From NCBI GenBank assembly GCA_002794785.1, contig NBBA01000006.1, positions 124,001 through 188,000 of the forward strand: a DNA stretch of 64,000 bases, given 5' to 3'. A model generated the notes under the pieces. That model was not told the origin of the DNA, made no database searches, and was given only the letters and a program-made list of their open reading frames with translations. This DNA is from Coniferiporia sulphurascens (Eukaryota; Basidiomycota; Agaricomycetes; Hymenochaetales; Hymenochaetaceae). This document shows positions 23,038-34,495 of this stretch, in pieces (within the stretch, counting starts at the first letter, position 1; the number at the start of each line of letters is the position of its first letter). Both the position numbers and the translations under genes were made by a program.

Positions 23038-23596
23038 TGTTACAATTTTCCTTTACTTTTCCTTATTGCACTGACTCACTTCGCCTTCGTCATCATCAGT
23101 CAGCACAACCCCCCCATTTCTCTACATTACTCATCCTTATTCCGCCTTATGCCATAAGATGCCATGATAACGCCTTATTGCACCATCATGACGTGCTTTG
23201 CTTACTGATCACCATACTTGTATTACCAAGGCCTTCCTTGAGTTTCCATGACCTTCCATAGTCTGGTAAACACACCTAACCAAGTCACTACAGTAACAAA
23301 CACTTAGAGTAGCATATAAGCATGTAACTTCAGTAGCACAAGCCCTAAGCTTGTGCTCTTTGTTCATACAAGCCCATTATCTGCTACCACCAGTTTACTG
23401 TGTGCCTCTTGGCCATTAGTCACTTCGTAGTAACCCGACTCGCTATAGAAGCCCATCGCGTCCACATCATCAATCAGGAAGCCCCACTGACAATCACCCT
23501 TGACTTACGACATCTAGGAAGCCCCGTTGCCATACCATTAGTTCTGACGATCAGGAAGCCCTGACGTCGATCACTGTGTAACTGTTAAGCTTAACA
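23038..23596 (+). repeat. 5' LTR of the Ty3 element
   Basis: 559 bp, TG..CA. Contents: TATAAG at 23315-23320; AAGCTTGTGCT at 23347-23357, also the right arm of a hairpin with AGCACAAGC just before it; and a 3' part with four GGAAGCCC-like copies spaced about 30-40 bp (near 23447, 23476, 23516 and 23553). Confidence 0.9.
23315..23357 (+). promoter_or_regulatory. LTR TATA box and predicted transcript start
   Basis: TATAAG is followed 32 bp later by AAGCTTGTGCT (23347-23357). Typical TATA-to-start spacing would place the RNA 5' end at or next to this 11-mer, which is the reverse complement of the sequence at 23599-23609. The exact start base is inference. Confidence 0.55.
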
Positions 23597-23598
23597 CT

Positions 23599-23609
23599 AG
23601 CACAAGCTT
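23599..23609 (+). other. putative self-primer binding site
   Basis: AGCACAAGCTT lies two bases inside the 5' LTR and is an exact reverse complement of AAGCTTGTGCT at 23347-23357. I do not recognise it as a tRNA 3'-end complement. In Tf1-type elements the first 11 bases of the RNA fold back to this position and prime reverse transcription; the geometry here is the same. Confidence 0.65.
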
Positions 23610-23655
23610 TCCAAAATTTTTTTGCTGATGTATCCAATGTCCAAGCACCAACCCT

Positions 23656-26600
23656 TTGCCCAACCTGTCGAAACTAGCCATCCCGCAGCCCGTCTATCCC
23701 CTTATCGGAGGAACCTGGGACCACGACCTCAAGTGCTTTAAGAAAAAGCAACCCAACTCGAACGATTATGACTACTACTCGTGGTTAGAAAACACCAACG
23801 GCGATTTCCAGTGGTTTAAAGCCAATGACGCTGAAGACGCCAGCAGTACATTCCTCCAGAACGTACCCAACTACCGCACGATTTTCCCGAAAACCCAGAC
23901 ACCACCACCCATGTCGTCAACACCAGCGCCAAAGGAGATTAACCTCGCTCGTCCTAACACGTTTGATGGGGACCGCAAGTACGCTCGCTGCTTCCTATCC
24001 AGTTGTGAGGCATACCTCCATATCAACCGTCACATATACACCACCGATGAGTTGAAAGTCAACTTCGTCCTCTCCTACATGCAGACAGGGACTGCAGGGG
24101 ACTGGGCCATTAACCGAGAAACACTCGCATCTGCCTTCGCCAAAGACCCCAATGGCAAGACACTAACTACCATTGTCGGATATGGAACCTGGGGAGATTT
24201 CAAATGCGACTTCCGCAACACGTTCATCACTACAGATGATGTTGCCGAGGCATCCCAGGAGATTATGACTCTCCAACAAATGGGATCCGCGGACGACTAC
24301 AATAGTCGTTTCCAATCTCTCGTCACACGAGCAGGAATGTCGGGAGACAACAACCTCATTCCCATCTACAAGAGAGGCCTAAAACATGGCCTTCTATCAC
24401 GCATCTTGGCCAGCTCTAAAGCGCCTACCACCATCGAGGAATGGTATCGAGAAGCCTCCAAGCAGGACGCCGTCTACCAACGACTCAAGGCCCTCCATGG
24501 CCCGGGACAAACTCCCATTAAACAAGAGAATCATTTCCGCAACCTCGGAAACAACCAGCAATGTCGTTCCTACCAACCAAACCAGCGCGCAACGCAGGGA
24601 ACCACCACAGGTTGCCCTCCACGCTTATCGGAGGAGGAACGAGCAAAGTGCATGTGTGAAGGACGTTGTCTGGCGTGTAGAGAGAAAGGCCACAACACAT
24701 GCGATTGCACCAAGTACCAGCAGGGACCCAGTCAACAGCGTACAGTTTGTACCATTGACAACGCATTTCCAATCGTCGAAACACCGGAACCTGCCTCGGC
24801 GAACCAGGCCCCCGAGGACATTGCGACTAGCATCCATAACCTGCTTAACCAGTTCGACGAGACAAAGAAGGACGAAATCTTTGACATCCTGGACAAACAG
24901 GGTTTTTTAAAGAGGAAGCTTAGACGGACATTAAGTCTTCCTGTTACCATGTCTCCAATTGTAAAAACCGATCCTTCACTCCCTGCAATGAAGATCTCAA
25001 TTTCTATGATTGTTTTTGATGAAACCGTCCCTACCAACGCACTCATCGACTCTGGCGCTGAAGGCCAGTTCATCGATGCCAAATTCGTGATCAAGCATCG
25101 CATACCAACGCGAATGCTTGCTCGTCCCATTATGGTTCTTAATGCTGACGGATCCACCAACAAACACGGAACCATAACCAAATACACTTGGAGATTGGTT
25201 CGCATCGAAGGGAAATCACTTCCCCTAAAGTTACTCATAACTTCACTAGGCAAGGAAGACGTAATCCTTGGCCTACCATGGTTAAAAAACCATAACCCAG
25301 TTATCAATTGGCAGAAAGGCACCCTTGCTATCGCAAAAGTCACCATGGCTACTTTGCTCGCCCAGGAACAGGTTAAAGAAACAAAACCCGTGGAACAGAT
25401 GATCCCTCCTGAATACCACCGGTACCTTGACATTTTTCGCAAAAAATCAGCGGAACGATTTCCAATCTCGAGATCATATGACCACGCCATTGACCTCAAA
25501 CCTGATTTCATACCACGGGACTGTAAAGTCTATCCACTGGCACCCAAAGAACTGGCAGCACTTGACGAATTCCTAGATGAAAACCTGCGAAAGGGATATA
25601 TCCATCCATCCAAATCACCAATGGCCTCTCCTTTCTTCTTTGTCGGGAAGAAGGACACGAGCCTTCGAGGATGCCAGGACTATCGTGCACTAAATGAAGG
25701 AACCATCAAGAATGCGTACCCACTGCCGCTGATCACCAACCTTATGGACAAACTCAAAGGAGCCAAATATTTTACGAAATTAGACCTTAGATCGGGATAT
25801 AACAACATTCGGATCAAAAACGGTGATCAATGGAAAGCCGCCTTCAAAACCCCGCGAGGACTATTCGAACCTACAGTCATGTTCTTCGGTCTATGCAATT
25901 CGCCAGCCACATTTCAAGCATTCATGGATGACACTTTCAGATTCGTAATCCTAGAAGACGGAACCTTGATCTACATGGATGACGTACTCATTCCTGCCAA
26001 CTCAATGGAAGAACTATACCAGCGTACATGCCGGGTACTGGACATATGCGCAGCAAATGACCTTTATTGCAAACCGGAGAAATGCCTATTTGGAGTACAA
26101 CGAGTTGAATTTCTGGGAATGATCATCACCCCAGATAACATTCACATGGATCCTGTCAAACTAGCGGGAATCGCCGATTGGCCTACCCCAAATATGGTTA
26201 AACAACTCCGAAGCTTTATGGGTTTCTGTAACTATTACAGACGATTTATCCCCAGTTTCTCGGATATAGTGTATCCACTTAATGAGCTCACACGTACCAA
26301 TGAACAATGGAAATGGACACCGGAAAGAGACCAGGCGTTTACGAAACTCAAAATGCTTTTCCTAGACAAACCGGCTTTACTCGTACCGAATCCCACCAAA
26401 CCGTTCATCCTCGAAACAGACGCATCCAAAGTAGCTTCCGGGGTGGTACTCTATCAGGCAAACTCCAATGGCGACTTACAGCCATGCAGATATATTTCGG
26501 AAACATTCGGACCAGCCCAACAACGATACGAAGTCTATGACAGAGAACTTCTGGGAATAATATGAGGTCTCGAAGCATGGCGCCACTACCTGCTCGGCAA

Positions 26601-28296
26601 CCTGCATACAACCATGATCTGGTGCGACCACAAAAACCTATCTTACTTCAGATCGGAACATCGCTTAACCCCAAGACAATCGTGATGGAATCTATTTTTG
26701 TCCCAGTTCAACTGTGTAATTACACACCGACCAGGAAAGTCCATCCCTGGTGCCGATGCATTATCTAGATGCCCTGATCATGGCGAGGAACCACCAGAAG
26801 AACATATCATGCTACCAGAAACACTGTTCATCGGAACTATTAATATGGACCTCCAAAACCGCATTCGAGACGCCCAAGAAGGGGATTCGTTTGCGAGGAC
26901 AATCCAAGATGCACAGGCGTTAAAAATCCCATCACCATTTAGGTTCTCACTAGATGACTGGACCATTGATTCTGGTATCCTTCGTTACCAGAAACGGGTC
27001 TATATACCAGACAATGCGGAAATCAAACGGGAAATCCTACAAATGTTTCACGACCTTCCTTCGTTCAGACACCCAGGGGTATTCAAAACTTCCCAATTAG
27101 TGCGACAACACTATTGGTGGCCAGGACTAACCATATTTGTGGGAAATTACGTCAAAGGATGTGCAGCGTGTCAACAGATGAAAATCAACACACATCCAAC
27201 CAAGCCACCTATGCTTCCGATACCCGCAGACGCATCAATGCTACCGTTTCAATTGGTATCCATGGATTTTATCACGGATCTACCTGCATCAAACAGATAC
27301 GACTCCATCATGGTAGTCGTGGATCACGACTCGTCCAAAGGAATAGTCCTTATTCCATGCCACAAGACCATTGATGCACTCGGAACAGCAAAGGGTTATC
27401 ATGACAATGTCTACCGACGCTTCGGACTCCCCAAAAGGATCATATCGGACAGAGGACCGCAGTTCGCATCACAGGTTTTTCAGACTTTATGCAAACGCCT
27501 CGGCATTAAGTCTAAACTGTCAACGGCATACCACCCTCAAACTGACGGGCAAACGGAGCGCGCCAATCAGGAGGTCGAAGCTTATCTGCGCATTTATTGC
27601 GGCACATTGCCTCACTCATGGGGTGACTCACTCACGGACCTGGAATTTTCACACAATATCCAGACTCATTCAGTCACCAAGACCTCGCCGTTCACCGTCA
27701 TGCTAGGGTACAACCCTATACCCATCCCCGCGGTAATAGAAGATACTGATCTCCTGTCTCTCTCACAGCGCTTGCGCCTTCTTTCATCAATCAGAAAAGA
27801 AGCACTCGCCGCCCATGACCTGGCCCGCGCCCATATGGCACGCTTTGGAGCACGAGGCTTCAAACCATTCAAACTCGGTGACAAGGTCTGGTTAGAAGCA
27901 ACCAATTTGCATTTCCCTAACCGCTCCCGCAAATTGTCACCTAAACGGGAGGGACCATTTCCCATAATTCAGGTACTATCACCCCTGAATTACCGCCTCA
28001 AATTACCCGAGGCATGGCGCATACACCCCGTTTTCCACGCCTCGCTTCTTTCGGCGTACTCGGAGACCGATGCACACGGACCTCCATTCAGTCAACCACC
28101 GCCCAACCTGATAGAAGATCAGCAGGAATATGAAATCGAGGCAATTGTCTCACACAAGGGCGCCGGAAACCGACGACATTTCTTAGTCAAGTGGGTCGGA
28201 TACCCGTCCTCCGAAAATCAATGGCTCGCTGAAAAAGACCTTTCACATGCTTCCGACACCCTAGACACGTATAAAAACCTCAAAAACATTACCTAG
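23656..28296 (+). pseudogene. Ty3 gag-pol polyprotein with two TGA stops
   Basis: One frame of 1547 codons. Gag ends in a CCHC knuckle (CLACREKGHNTCDC). Protease has ALIDSGAEGQFID. Reverse transcriptase has the catalytic LIYMDDVLI, and the tethered RNase H has FILETDASKVASGVVL. Integrase has a zinc region (HPGVF.. CAACQQMK) and DDE residues in SMDFITDL, ISDRGPQF and QTERANQEVEAYL, then a GPY/F-like stretch (GPFPIIQVL) and a chromodomain (HFLVKWVGYPSSENQWL). TGA at 26563-26565 falls where relatives have Arg in LLGII(R)GLEAWRHYL. TGA at 26683-26685 falls at Arg in PRQS(R)WNLFLSQF. Both fit CGA to TGA. The rest is open, so the copy is young but not autonomous. Confidence 0.9.
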
Positions 28297-28328
28297 CTCC
28301 CATCATCCCCACTACACACTTCACTCAC

Positions 28329-29643
28329 ATGCCCACCGCCTACATAACCAACAACGAACACCTCTGGTACCTAGCCATCACCATCCCCACCGGCCTCTTC
28401 GTCTTCGTCTGTGCAATCACCTCAACCATTAGCCACTGCAACCATCGCGTACCCCACTCCTCCTCACACATCCGGTACCCTACTGTTGCAAATCGCTGAC
28501 CTCTCTCTCCAACTCTGCCAATCCAGAACCCTCCAATCGAAATCCGCCACGAAGAGTTCCAACCATGCCGAGCTGTCCCCACCCGCCTAGACGTCATCGA
28601 ACAGCTCCGACGCACCTTCCTGCAGGACTTCGTCCAACCCTCGGACCTCACTGAGATCAAATTCGAAATCGAAGGCCTAGAGAACCAGCTAAGTCAATCC
28701 GATCCACCCTCAGTCGACCTACTCCTTCACCTCGCCAATCTACATGATCAAGCCGTCATCTACCATGAACTCACACTCACAGCCCAACTCCAGGAACAGC
28801 GGAACCAGCGCAGAGTACCGACGCCGCCACCACCTGGCAACACGACGCTGGTACCTGACGCAAGAGTCGAGCCGCCACACCGCACCCCTCCTCCTGCGTA
28901 CCATCCTCCAGCACGTGCTGGCAGCCCCAGACCTGGACACGGACGTCAGCCGGCTACTCGCATCCCACCCACAAGCGCACCAAGTCAACCGGATGCGACA
29001 ACGCCTACGGACAGTGGAGGACATGCAACGCCTGGCATGGCACGCACAGGAAATCACGGAGATGCTGGACTCCCGCCTCAGTAATCTTGTCGACGATCTC
29101 AGACTTCTGCGCAACACGGACTACGAGGCATTGGAGGAAGAAGGTATCCACCAAGTACTCATCCCTCTTCATCCTCAGGCACACCTCTACCGCCCGGCAC
29201 TGGCCCCGACACTCGTCCCAACGGTCCCCTCGTCACCGGCGGTCACTTGTCACAACTCCGCCACCCAGACTGAACCACTCCCAGTCCAAGCTCCACCCCC
29301 ATCCCAGGAATCGTCTCTGTCATCCTCGCGCACTCACTGCTCCGCATGTCTGTCACCAGCACACCTCACCACGTACTGCGTTCAGTACACATGCCCCTGG
29401 TGCAAGAAGGCCGCTCCTCGACACCCTCCGGGCGAATGTCCTCAGCATGGACAAGAGCAAACGACCACACCTGACGAAAACAGACCACCGTCTCCACCAA
29501 GCGCATCAAACGGAAGACGCACGGTATGTCTGTCAGACCTAGGAGCTCGGGTTCTCCTTCAGTCCTACATGGATGACATCGCGGCTGGCATTAATATCGA
29601 CGACGTCGACATGGGGTCTAACAACGACGACCACTCCAACTAA
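28329..29643 (+). pseudogene. extra coding region after pol, with predicted membrane segment and Cys/His-rich end
   Basis: It starts 32 bp after the pol stop. The first frame (ATG 28329) has a hydrophobic stretch at about residues 13-31 (WYLAITIPTGLFVFVCAI) and a TGA at 28497-28499, then runs open to about 29086 with helical, polar sequence. A second frame (ATG 28744 to 29643, 299 codons) overlaps it and ends with CSACLSPAHL..CPWCKKAAPRHPPGECPQH, possible zinc ligands. The simplest reading is one ORF of about 430 residues broken by the TGA and a frameshift near 28.84 kb. Two overlapping ORFs are the alternative. I recognise no family. Ty3 chromoviruses normally lack such a gene. Confidence 0.55.
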
Positions 29644-30102
29644 GGAGTTTCTAGTCCGCAATGACAGTAAACTAGTGTGTGTCTGCAACGACCCTAAACT
29701 ACTACTCCTGGGTATGACCTTAAAAGGCCCACTAGTGCGTTTTCATTATTTATTTTTTTTACGCCCATTTCTCTGCTTGTTATCATCCTTGTTGGCAGTT
29801 TGCCTTTTTCTTATCGTTTATTGGCCTTCACTTGGCCCTATAGGCTAATATGACTTGCAATCCAGGTTAGGGATTCATTTTGCATCTATTTTCCGCTTTT
29901 TCACCGTCTTTGGACATCATACCATTAATATTGGTGAAAGACCAGGATTAGGTACCAAAGAGCGCGGTAACAAACTCTGCAGTGAACCTGGCATTACACT
30001 TAAAGACCTGCCAGGCCAGTATCTTGATACACTTGGATTTTTTTTTGCTCTTATATTTTATTCTGACAATTCGGTGACTTGTTGATCCTAAATGGGAGGC
30101 AA
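29644..30102 (+). other. 3' non-coding part of the Ty3 element with polypurine tract
   Basis: No frame was seen. AAATGGGAGGCAA (about 30090-30102) ends directly at the 3' LTR and is the likely plus-strand primer. A second, self-contained T-rich stretch lies near 29750-29765. Confidence 0.55.
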
Positions 30103-30662
30103 TGTTACAATTTTCCCTTACTTTCCCTTATTGCGCTGACTCACTTCCTTTTCGTCGTCATCAGTCAGCGCAACTCCCCCATTTCTCTGCCTTACTCATC
30201 CTTATTTCGCCTTGCGCCATAGGACGCCATGATGACGCCTTATTGCACCATCATGACGTGCTTTGCTTACTGATACCTTCACCTGTATTACCAAGACCTT
30301 CCTTGGGTTTCCATGACCTTCCATAGCCATGTAAACACACTAATACAACGACCCTACAGTAGCAAACACATAGAGTAGCATATAAGCATGTAACTTCAGT
30401 AGCACAAGCCCTAAGCTTGTGCTCTTTGTTCATACAAGCCCATTATCTGCTACCACCAGTTTACTGTGTGCCTTTTGGCCATTAGTTGCTTTGTCGTAAC
30501 CCGACTCGCTATAGAAGCCCATCGCGTCCACATCGTCGATCAGGAAGCCCCACCGACAATCACCCTCGACTTACGACATCTAGGAAACCCCGTTGCCGTA
30601 CCATCAGACTAGACGATCAGGAAGCCCCGACATCAATCATCGCGTAACCGTTGAGCTTAACA
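30103..30662 (+). repeat. 3' LTR of the Ty3 element
   Basis: 560 bp, TGTTACAATT..GCTTAACA, same order of TATAAG, AAGCTTGTGCT and GGAAGCCC repeats as the 5' LTR but with scattered substitutions, so the two LTRs are not identical. The right flank GAGGG does not match the left flank of the element. Confidence 0.9.
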
Positions 30663-33020
30663 GAGGGGGTGGATCGCATCGATGGACCGAACGGCGATAG
30701 TGGTAGGGAAGGATAGGATGCAGTTGCCGGAATTGTTCCATTCAGCCCCGACCAGGTGGATATGCTGAGCAGTGGGGATGGCAAGGAGACTGCAGTGGAT
30801 TTGGTCGAGGAGAACCTTTGAGGATGGGCGGGTGTTGGAGGGGAGCGGTTGATCATAGAAACGGGCAATGAACCGAGTGAAGTTGACCCGGGAGAGCGCA
30901 GCTGTAGTATGTACAGTCGCAGGCGGTGGTGGGGGGCCGGGGGCCGGGACAGGGATGGGGAGGGTGTGGGAGGCAGGAGCGGGGGGAGCCGCGTTACCGG
31001 GGGGGGCAGCCCTGGGGAGAGAGGGTCCCACTTGCGGCAGGGGGAGGGCCGTGCCAGAAGGAGGCCCAGTGTTAAGCTCAATGGTTACATGGTGATCAAC
31101 GTTGGGGCTTCCTGATCATCAAGACTGATGGTGATGACAATGGGGCTTCCTAGATGTCATAAGTCGAAGATGATCATCGGTGGGGCTTCCTGATTGACAA
31201 TGTGGACGCGGTAGGCTTCTTAGCAGAGTCAGGTTATGATGAAGTGACTAGTGGCTCACTGGCACACAGTAAACTGGTGGTAGCAGATAATGGGCTTGTA
31301 TGAACAAAGAGCACAAGCTTAGGGCTTGTGCTAATGACTTTACAGGCTTATATGCTACTCTATGTGTTTACTACTGTGGCTGCTTGTATGTGGTCATTTA
31401 CATGGCATGGATGGTCATGGAAACACAAGGAATGTGATCAGTAAGCAAAGCACGTCATGATGGTGCGATAAGGCGTCATCATGGCGTCTTATGGCGCGAG
31501 GCGAAATAAGGATGAGTAAGGCAGAGAAATGGGGGAGTTGCACTGACTGATGATGACGAAGAGGAAGTGAGTCAGCGCAGTAAGGGAAAGTAAAGGAAAA
31601 TTGTAACACCCAGGAGCCGTGGGACTGGTAGAGGGGACAGAGGTAGTAGGGGCAGGAGCGGCGGGTGGGGTGAGTGACGAAAGGGGGGGGGGCGGCGGAA
31701 TTGATCCATGGGGAGGGCGACCAGGGCCACAATGACAGCATCAGGGAGGGCAGCAGTTGGCGGGGCATGGTCAGGTGGGGGGGGGCTACGGAGCCCAATG
31801 GGTCCACAGAAGGCCATGTGGAAGGGTTCATGGGGGGCGGGGGTGTGGAAGGGGCGGGCAGGGGGGGCGACAAAGTGAGCCGGGGCGGGGGTGTCTGCGA
31901 AGACGAGTTCCTCCAAATGCTGGATGCAGTTGGTGAGGATGGATTCGAGATGCATGGCATGGTCGCGCACTTGTTGGGCCATGTTGTCCTCGAAGGTCTG
32001 GAGCATGGCGTGAACCTGGCGCAACTCCGCTTCCGAGGCGGATGGGCCGGTAGGAAGAATGAGGGGGATGTCGTGATTGGGGGGGGATGGCGGGGGAGGG
32101 TGATGGGTAGTGGGGGTAGGTGGGTGGTAGGGGTCCTGGGGGTCAGGTGGTGCAAAGTGGTTGAGGTGGCTGAACATGTTGGTGGGGTCTAAGGATCCCA
32201 CGAGGTTGTAAAGTGACTGGACCAGGCCCAGGCAAGCTTCGGCGGGTGGGAGTTCCATGTTGGCAGGGATGGCATTGTGGAGGGTGACGATAAGGTTGCA
32301 GGTGTGACCAGCCCAATCAGAGGAGCTGGCAGGAGCCAGGGTGCCCTGAGCGGCATCTTGAAACATTTGATGGAGGGTGTGGGCCTGGGAGTGGGCATGG
32401 AAAGGGGCGTGGGTAGGGGCAGGTGGGGCAGTGAGGGTGTAGGTGGATTGAATGTCAAGGGCAAGCTGGTCATTGGCAGCCTCGTCACTGTTGTAGGGGT
32501 CATCACAGTTGTCTTCATAGTAAGAGAGGACCAGTGAGGGACACGGGTGTGAGGGGGTGGGTGAGATGGGGGAGTGTGGGTGGGTGGAGCTGTGGGAGGA
32601 AGAGGGGTGGGGAGGAGCAGGATGGCAGGGTGTCTCAAAATCCATAGAGTGGGGGGAGATAGAGCTGGGAAGGTCAGTAGGGAACAAATTGGTAGGAAAT
32701 ACAGTAGTAGTAAGAGGAGCCTGGGCAGAAGTAGGACGCAAACAGGGGGGCAATTGAGAAAGGGGGGTAGGGCCAAACTGGGTAAAAGTGGGAGTTCCAG
32801 GAGGGAGAGCCATTGGGGGAGAAAGGAGGGTAAAGGGGAGAGGTAGAGGGGATGAGGAAGTGGATGAGGGGAAAAGATGAAAAGTGTAGCTGAGACACTG
32901 TGTAGATGCAAGAGGGGGGAATACTAGGTGGAGCAAGGGCTCACAGTGACTAGAGGCTCTGGCGAGAGGGTAGGGGAAACTTTGGGTGGAGTGGTGGTGG
33001 TAAGAGGGAAAGGGGTGACG
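30663..33020 (-). pseudogene. LINE ORF1-like (gag-like) region, split by an inverted solo LTR
   Basis: The minus-strand frame from about 32811 (MALPPGTPTFTQFGPT) is proline-rich at first, then has a helical part (ASEAELRQVHAMLQTFEDN, QQVRDHAMHLESILTNCI) like LINE ORF1 coiled regions. Past the solo LTR (31608-31070) another frame continues with RVNFTRFIARFYDQPLPSN and HIHLVGAEWNNSGNCILSF, resembling the ORF1 region where LINEs carry RNA-binding folds. A frame change sits near the C-run complementary to 31682-31690. It stops dead at the Ty3 edge (30662). Confidence 0.55.
31070..31608 (-). mobile_element. inverted solo LTR of the Ty3 family in the LINE
   Basis: 539 bp. Read on the minus strand it runs TGTTACAATT..GCTTAACA, and it is flanked by CCCAG at 31065-31069 and 31609-31613. 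It is opposite in orientation to the other Ty3-family LTRs here and somewhat shorter through small deletions. Confidence 0.9.
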
Positions 33021-33560
33021 TGACACACCCCACCGGGCCACCGCCCTGCCATGCCAGTGGACCCAAGTTCTTGTACAACAACCAAATTTCGGTGCGTTGC
33101 ACTCATTCACCTACTGCCGTGCGCTTGTTTCTGTTGTACTCCATTCTTGAGGACATACATGCTTTCAAAATACCTACGCACTTCATACAGATACTCGATG
33201 GTGCGGACATGCCCTATCATAACGTTATGTAGGTGCGCTCGTGGCGCTATCAAGCTTGTCTACTGCCGACTCGACACTACGGGTTGTCTTATCGTCATGC
33301 TGGTCGGCTACAGAATAGCAAACGCAAAGGATCCTGTGCCGAGGAGAATCCAGACGTGCAGCGGGTCGTTCTGCGTCCGTGCCCAGAGACTATAGGGCGA
33401 ATATCTGTATGTTGAACGCAAGGGCTGATTGGACTTGGTCGGATGTGGAAGCTTTAGATATTGAGGCTAGGCTTGCTGGTGTGTCACGGCGCTGTTAATC
33501 CGATGCATTAATTGCTTCTCATTCACCCTCTGGCCATCAAAAAAAACCATCTACTTCAAC
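33021..33560. other. intergenic beside the LINE 5' end
   Basis: No coding pattern that I can name. Confidence 0.35.
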
Positions 33561-33569
33561 GCCTTTGTG

Positions 33570-33890
33570 TCTAGACCCTGACCCGCATCCAACACGTATC
33601 GTCAAGGGCATGCTTCGGGTGTCTATTCCCGGGATAACTGGGCTCAGAACAAGGACCTTGTCGATTACCCTGCGAAGCAAGGAATCATACTCGAGGCCTA
33701 CAGCTCACTCACGTCAGTGGTACCCCTGCTTCCACTCAGATTTATCTCCGCTTACTGGCCCTGAATCCCGCGGCCCAATACCTTAGCAGTTCGGCAGGCC
33801 AGTCGACCCCGTCCTGAAAAGCATCAGCGGGCGAACTACATAACATCCCATCAGGTCTCAAAAGAACAAACGCATTTCATTAGAAACAAT
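33570..33890 (+). pseudogene. aldo-keto reductase fragment
   Basis: The frame reads NWAQNKDLVDYPAKQGIILE then AYSSLTSV, like the AKR segment around ..LVEYCKKHGI..AYSPL. After a frame change, GRPVDPVLKSISGRT follows, like the AKR segment that precedes the cofactor-binding helix. Stops and shifts occur (TGA near 33768, TAA near 33844). The N-terminal half with the catalytic Tyr and Lys is absent or unrecognisable. Such enzymes reduce carbonyls with NADPH; this piece cannot. Confidence 0.45.
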
Positions 33891-34039
33891 ACCTACTCAG
33901 TAATCTGTGAGCTCAGTTCCAACTTGATGAGCATTCATCATGGTCTGCAGCAAAGACAGCTTCCTTCTCGCATAAGCCCGCCTGGGCTAAGGGCCCTCCT
34001 CAAAATGCCTTTGCACTGAGTCTACAGCGTCACCACCAC

Positions 34040-34495
34040 GCTCTCAGTCACCGCTGCCTATCGCTCAGACTCATTTGCAATCGAGAAGACCTTGTAATTT
34101 GAATTTTCAAAGATGCACTTGGTGCCGGGGTTCAAGTGGGTCAGGAGCGGTGTACCTCCATCTAAGGCTGGTACGTTGCTCAGTATTTCTCATCCGCCTT
34201 GCAGCCGTCGTCACCGCGCTCGCAGCCGTCGTTCCCGCGCTCTCAGTCGCCAGATCGTTCAGACTCAGTCGTGCTCGAGAAGATCGTCGCAAAGCAGTCG
34301 TTGTCGGGATTGCGAGGGCCGAGGAGCGGTGTACCCCCATCTAAGGCTGGTACGTTACTCAGTATTTCTCGTCCGCATTTTTTCTTATCCGACCCGACTT
34401 CACTGCACTCCCAGTTGCCAGTGCCTATCGCCCAGACTCTGTTGCACTCGGGGAGGTTGTCGCAATCTCGTTCCAAGGGGCGCAGTTCGGCAGGC
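34040..34495. repeat. three diverged tandem units, period about 170-200 bp
   Basis: The stretch GAGCGGTGTACCTCCATC..AAGGCTGGTACGTT..CTCAGTATTTCTC occurs at 34143-34192 and again at 34321-34371. CAGACTC..GAGAAGA(C/T)C-like text occurs at about 34067, 34259 and 34433. The third unit is partial. Short CAGCCGTCGT/CCGCGCTC sub-repeats lie near 34201-34250. No coding role is apparent. Confidence 0.55.

Larger units (their letters stand above)
23038..30662 (+). mobile_element. Ty3/gypsy chromovirus (Tf1/sushi-like), complete with both LTRs
   Basis: LTRs at 23038-23596 and 30103-30662 enclose gag-pol in one frame and a further coding region. Integrase ends in a chromodomain, which puts it among chromoviruses. 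The putative self-priming site (23599-23609) supports the Tf1/sushi group. Flanks do not match (TGAGC at the left, GAGGG at the right), so there is no target duplication. The flanking LINE parts are not contiguous, pointing to recombination between two insertions. Two in-frame TGA codons disable pol. Confidence 0.9.
21276..33020 (-). mobile_element. LINE retrotransposon, core deleted, with three LTR-element insertions
   Basis: Read on the minus strand: an ORF1-like region (33.0-30.66 kb), then RNase H and the C-terminal zinc region (23.04-21.48 kb), then an 18-base poly(A) at 21293-21276. Within it lie a solo LTR (31070-31608, minus), a Ty3 element (23038-30662) and a solo LTR (21864-22422). 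Endonuclease and reverse transcriptase are absent, although they should lie between 30663 and 23037. The 5' limit near 33020 is a guess: TGACACACCC there resembles TGACACGCCC beside the poly(A), a possible imperfect target duplication. Confidence 0.7.

Noticed and set aside
23440..23565. Regularly spaced GGAAGCCC copies, CRISPR-like at first sight
   Set aside because: The repeat is only 8-9 bp, the spacers are conserved between LTR copies, and it lies inside an LTR of a eukaryotic element.
24732..25511. 259-codon minus-strand frame
   Set aside because: Antisense shadow of the Ty3 gag-pol frame.
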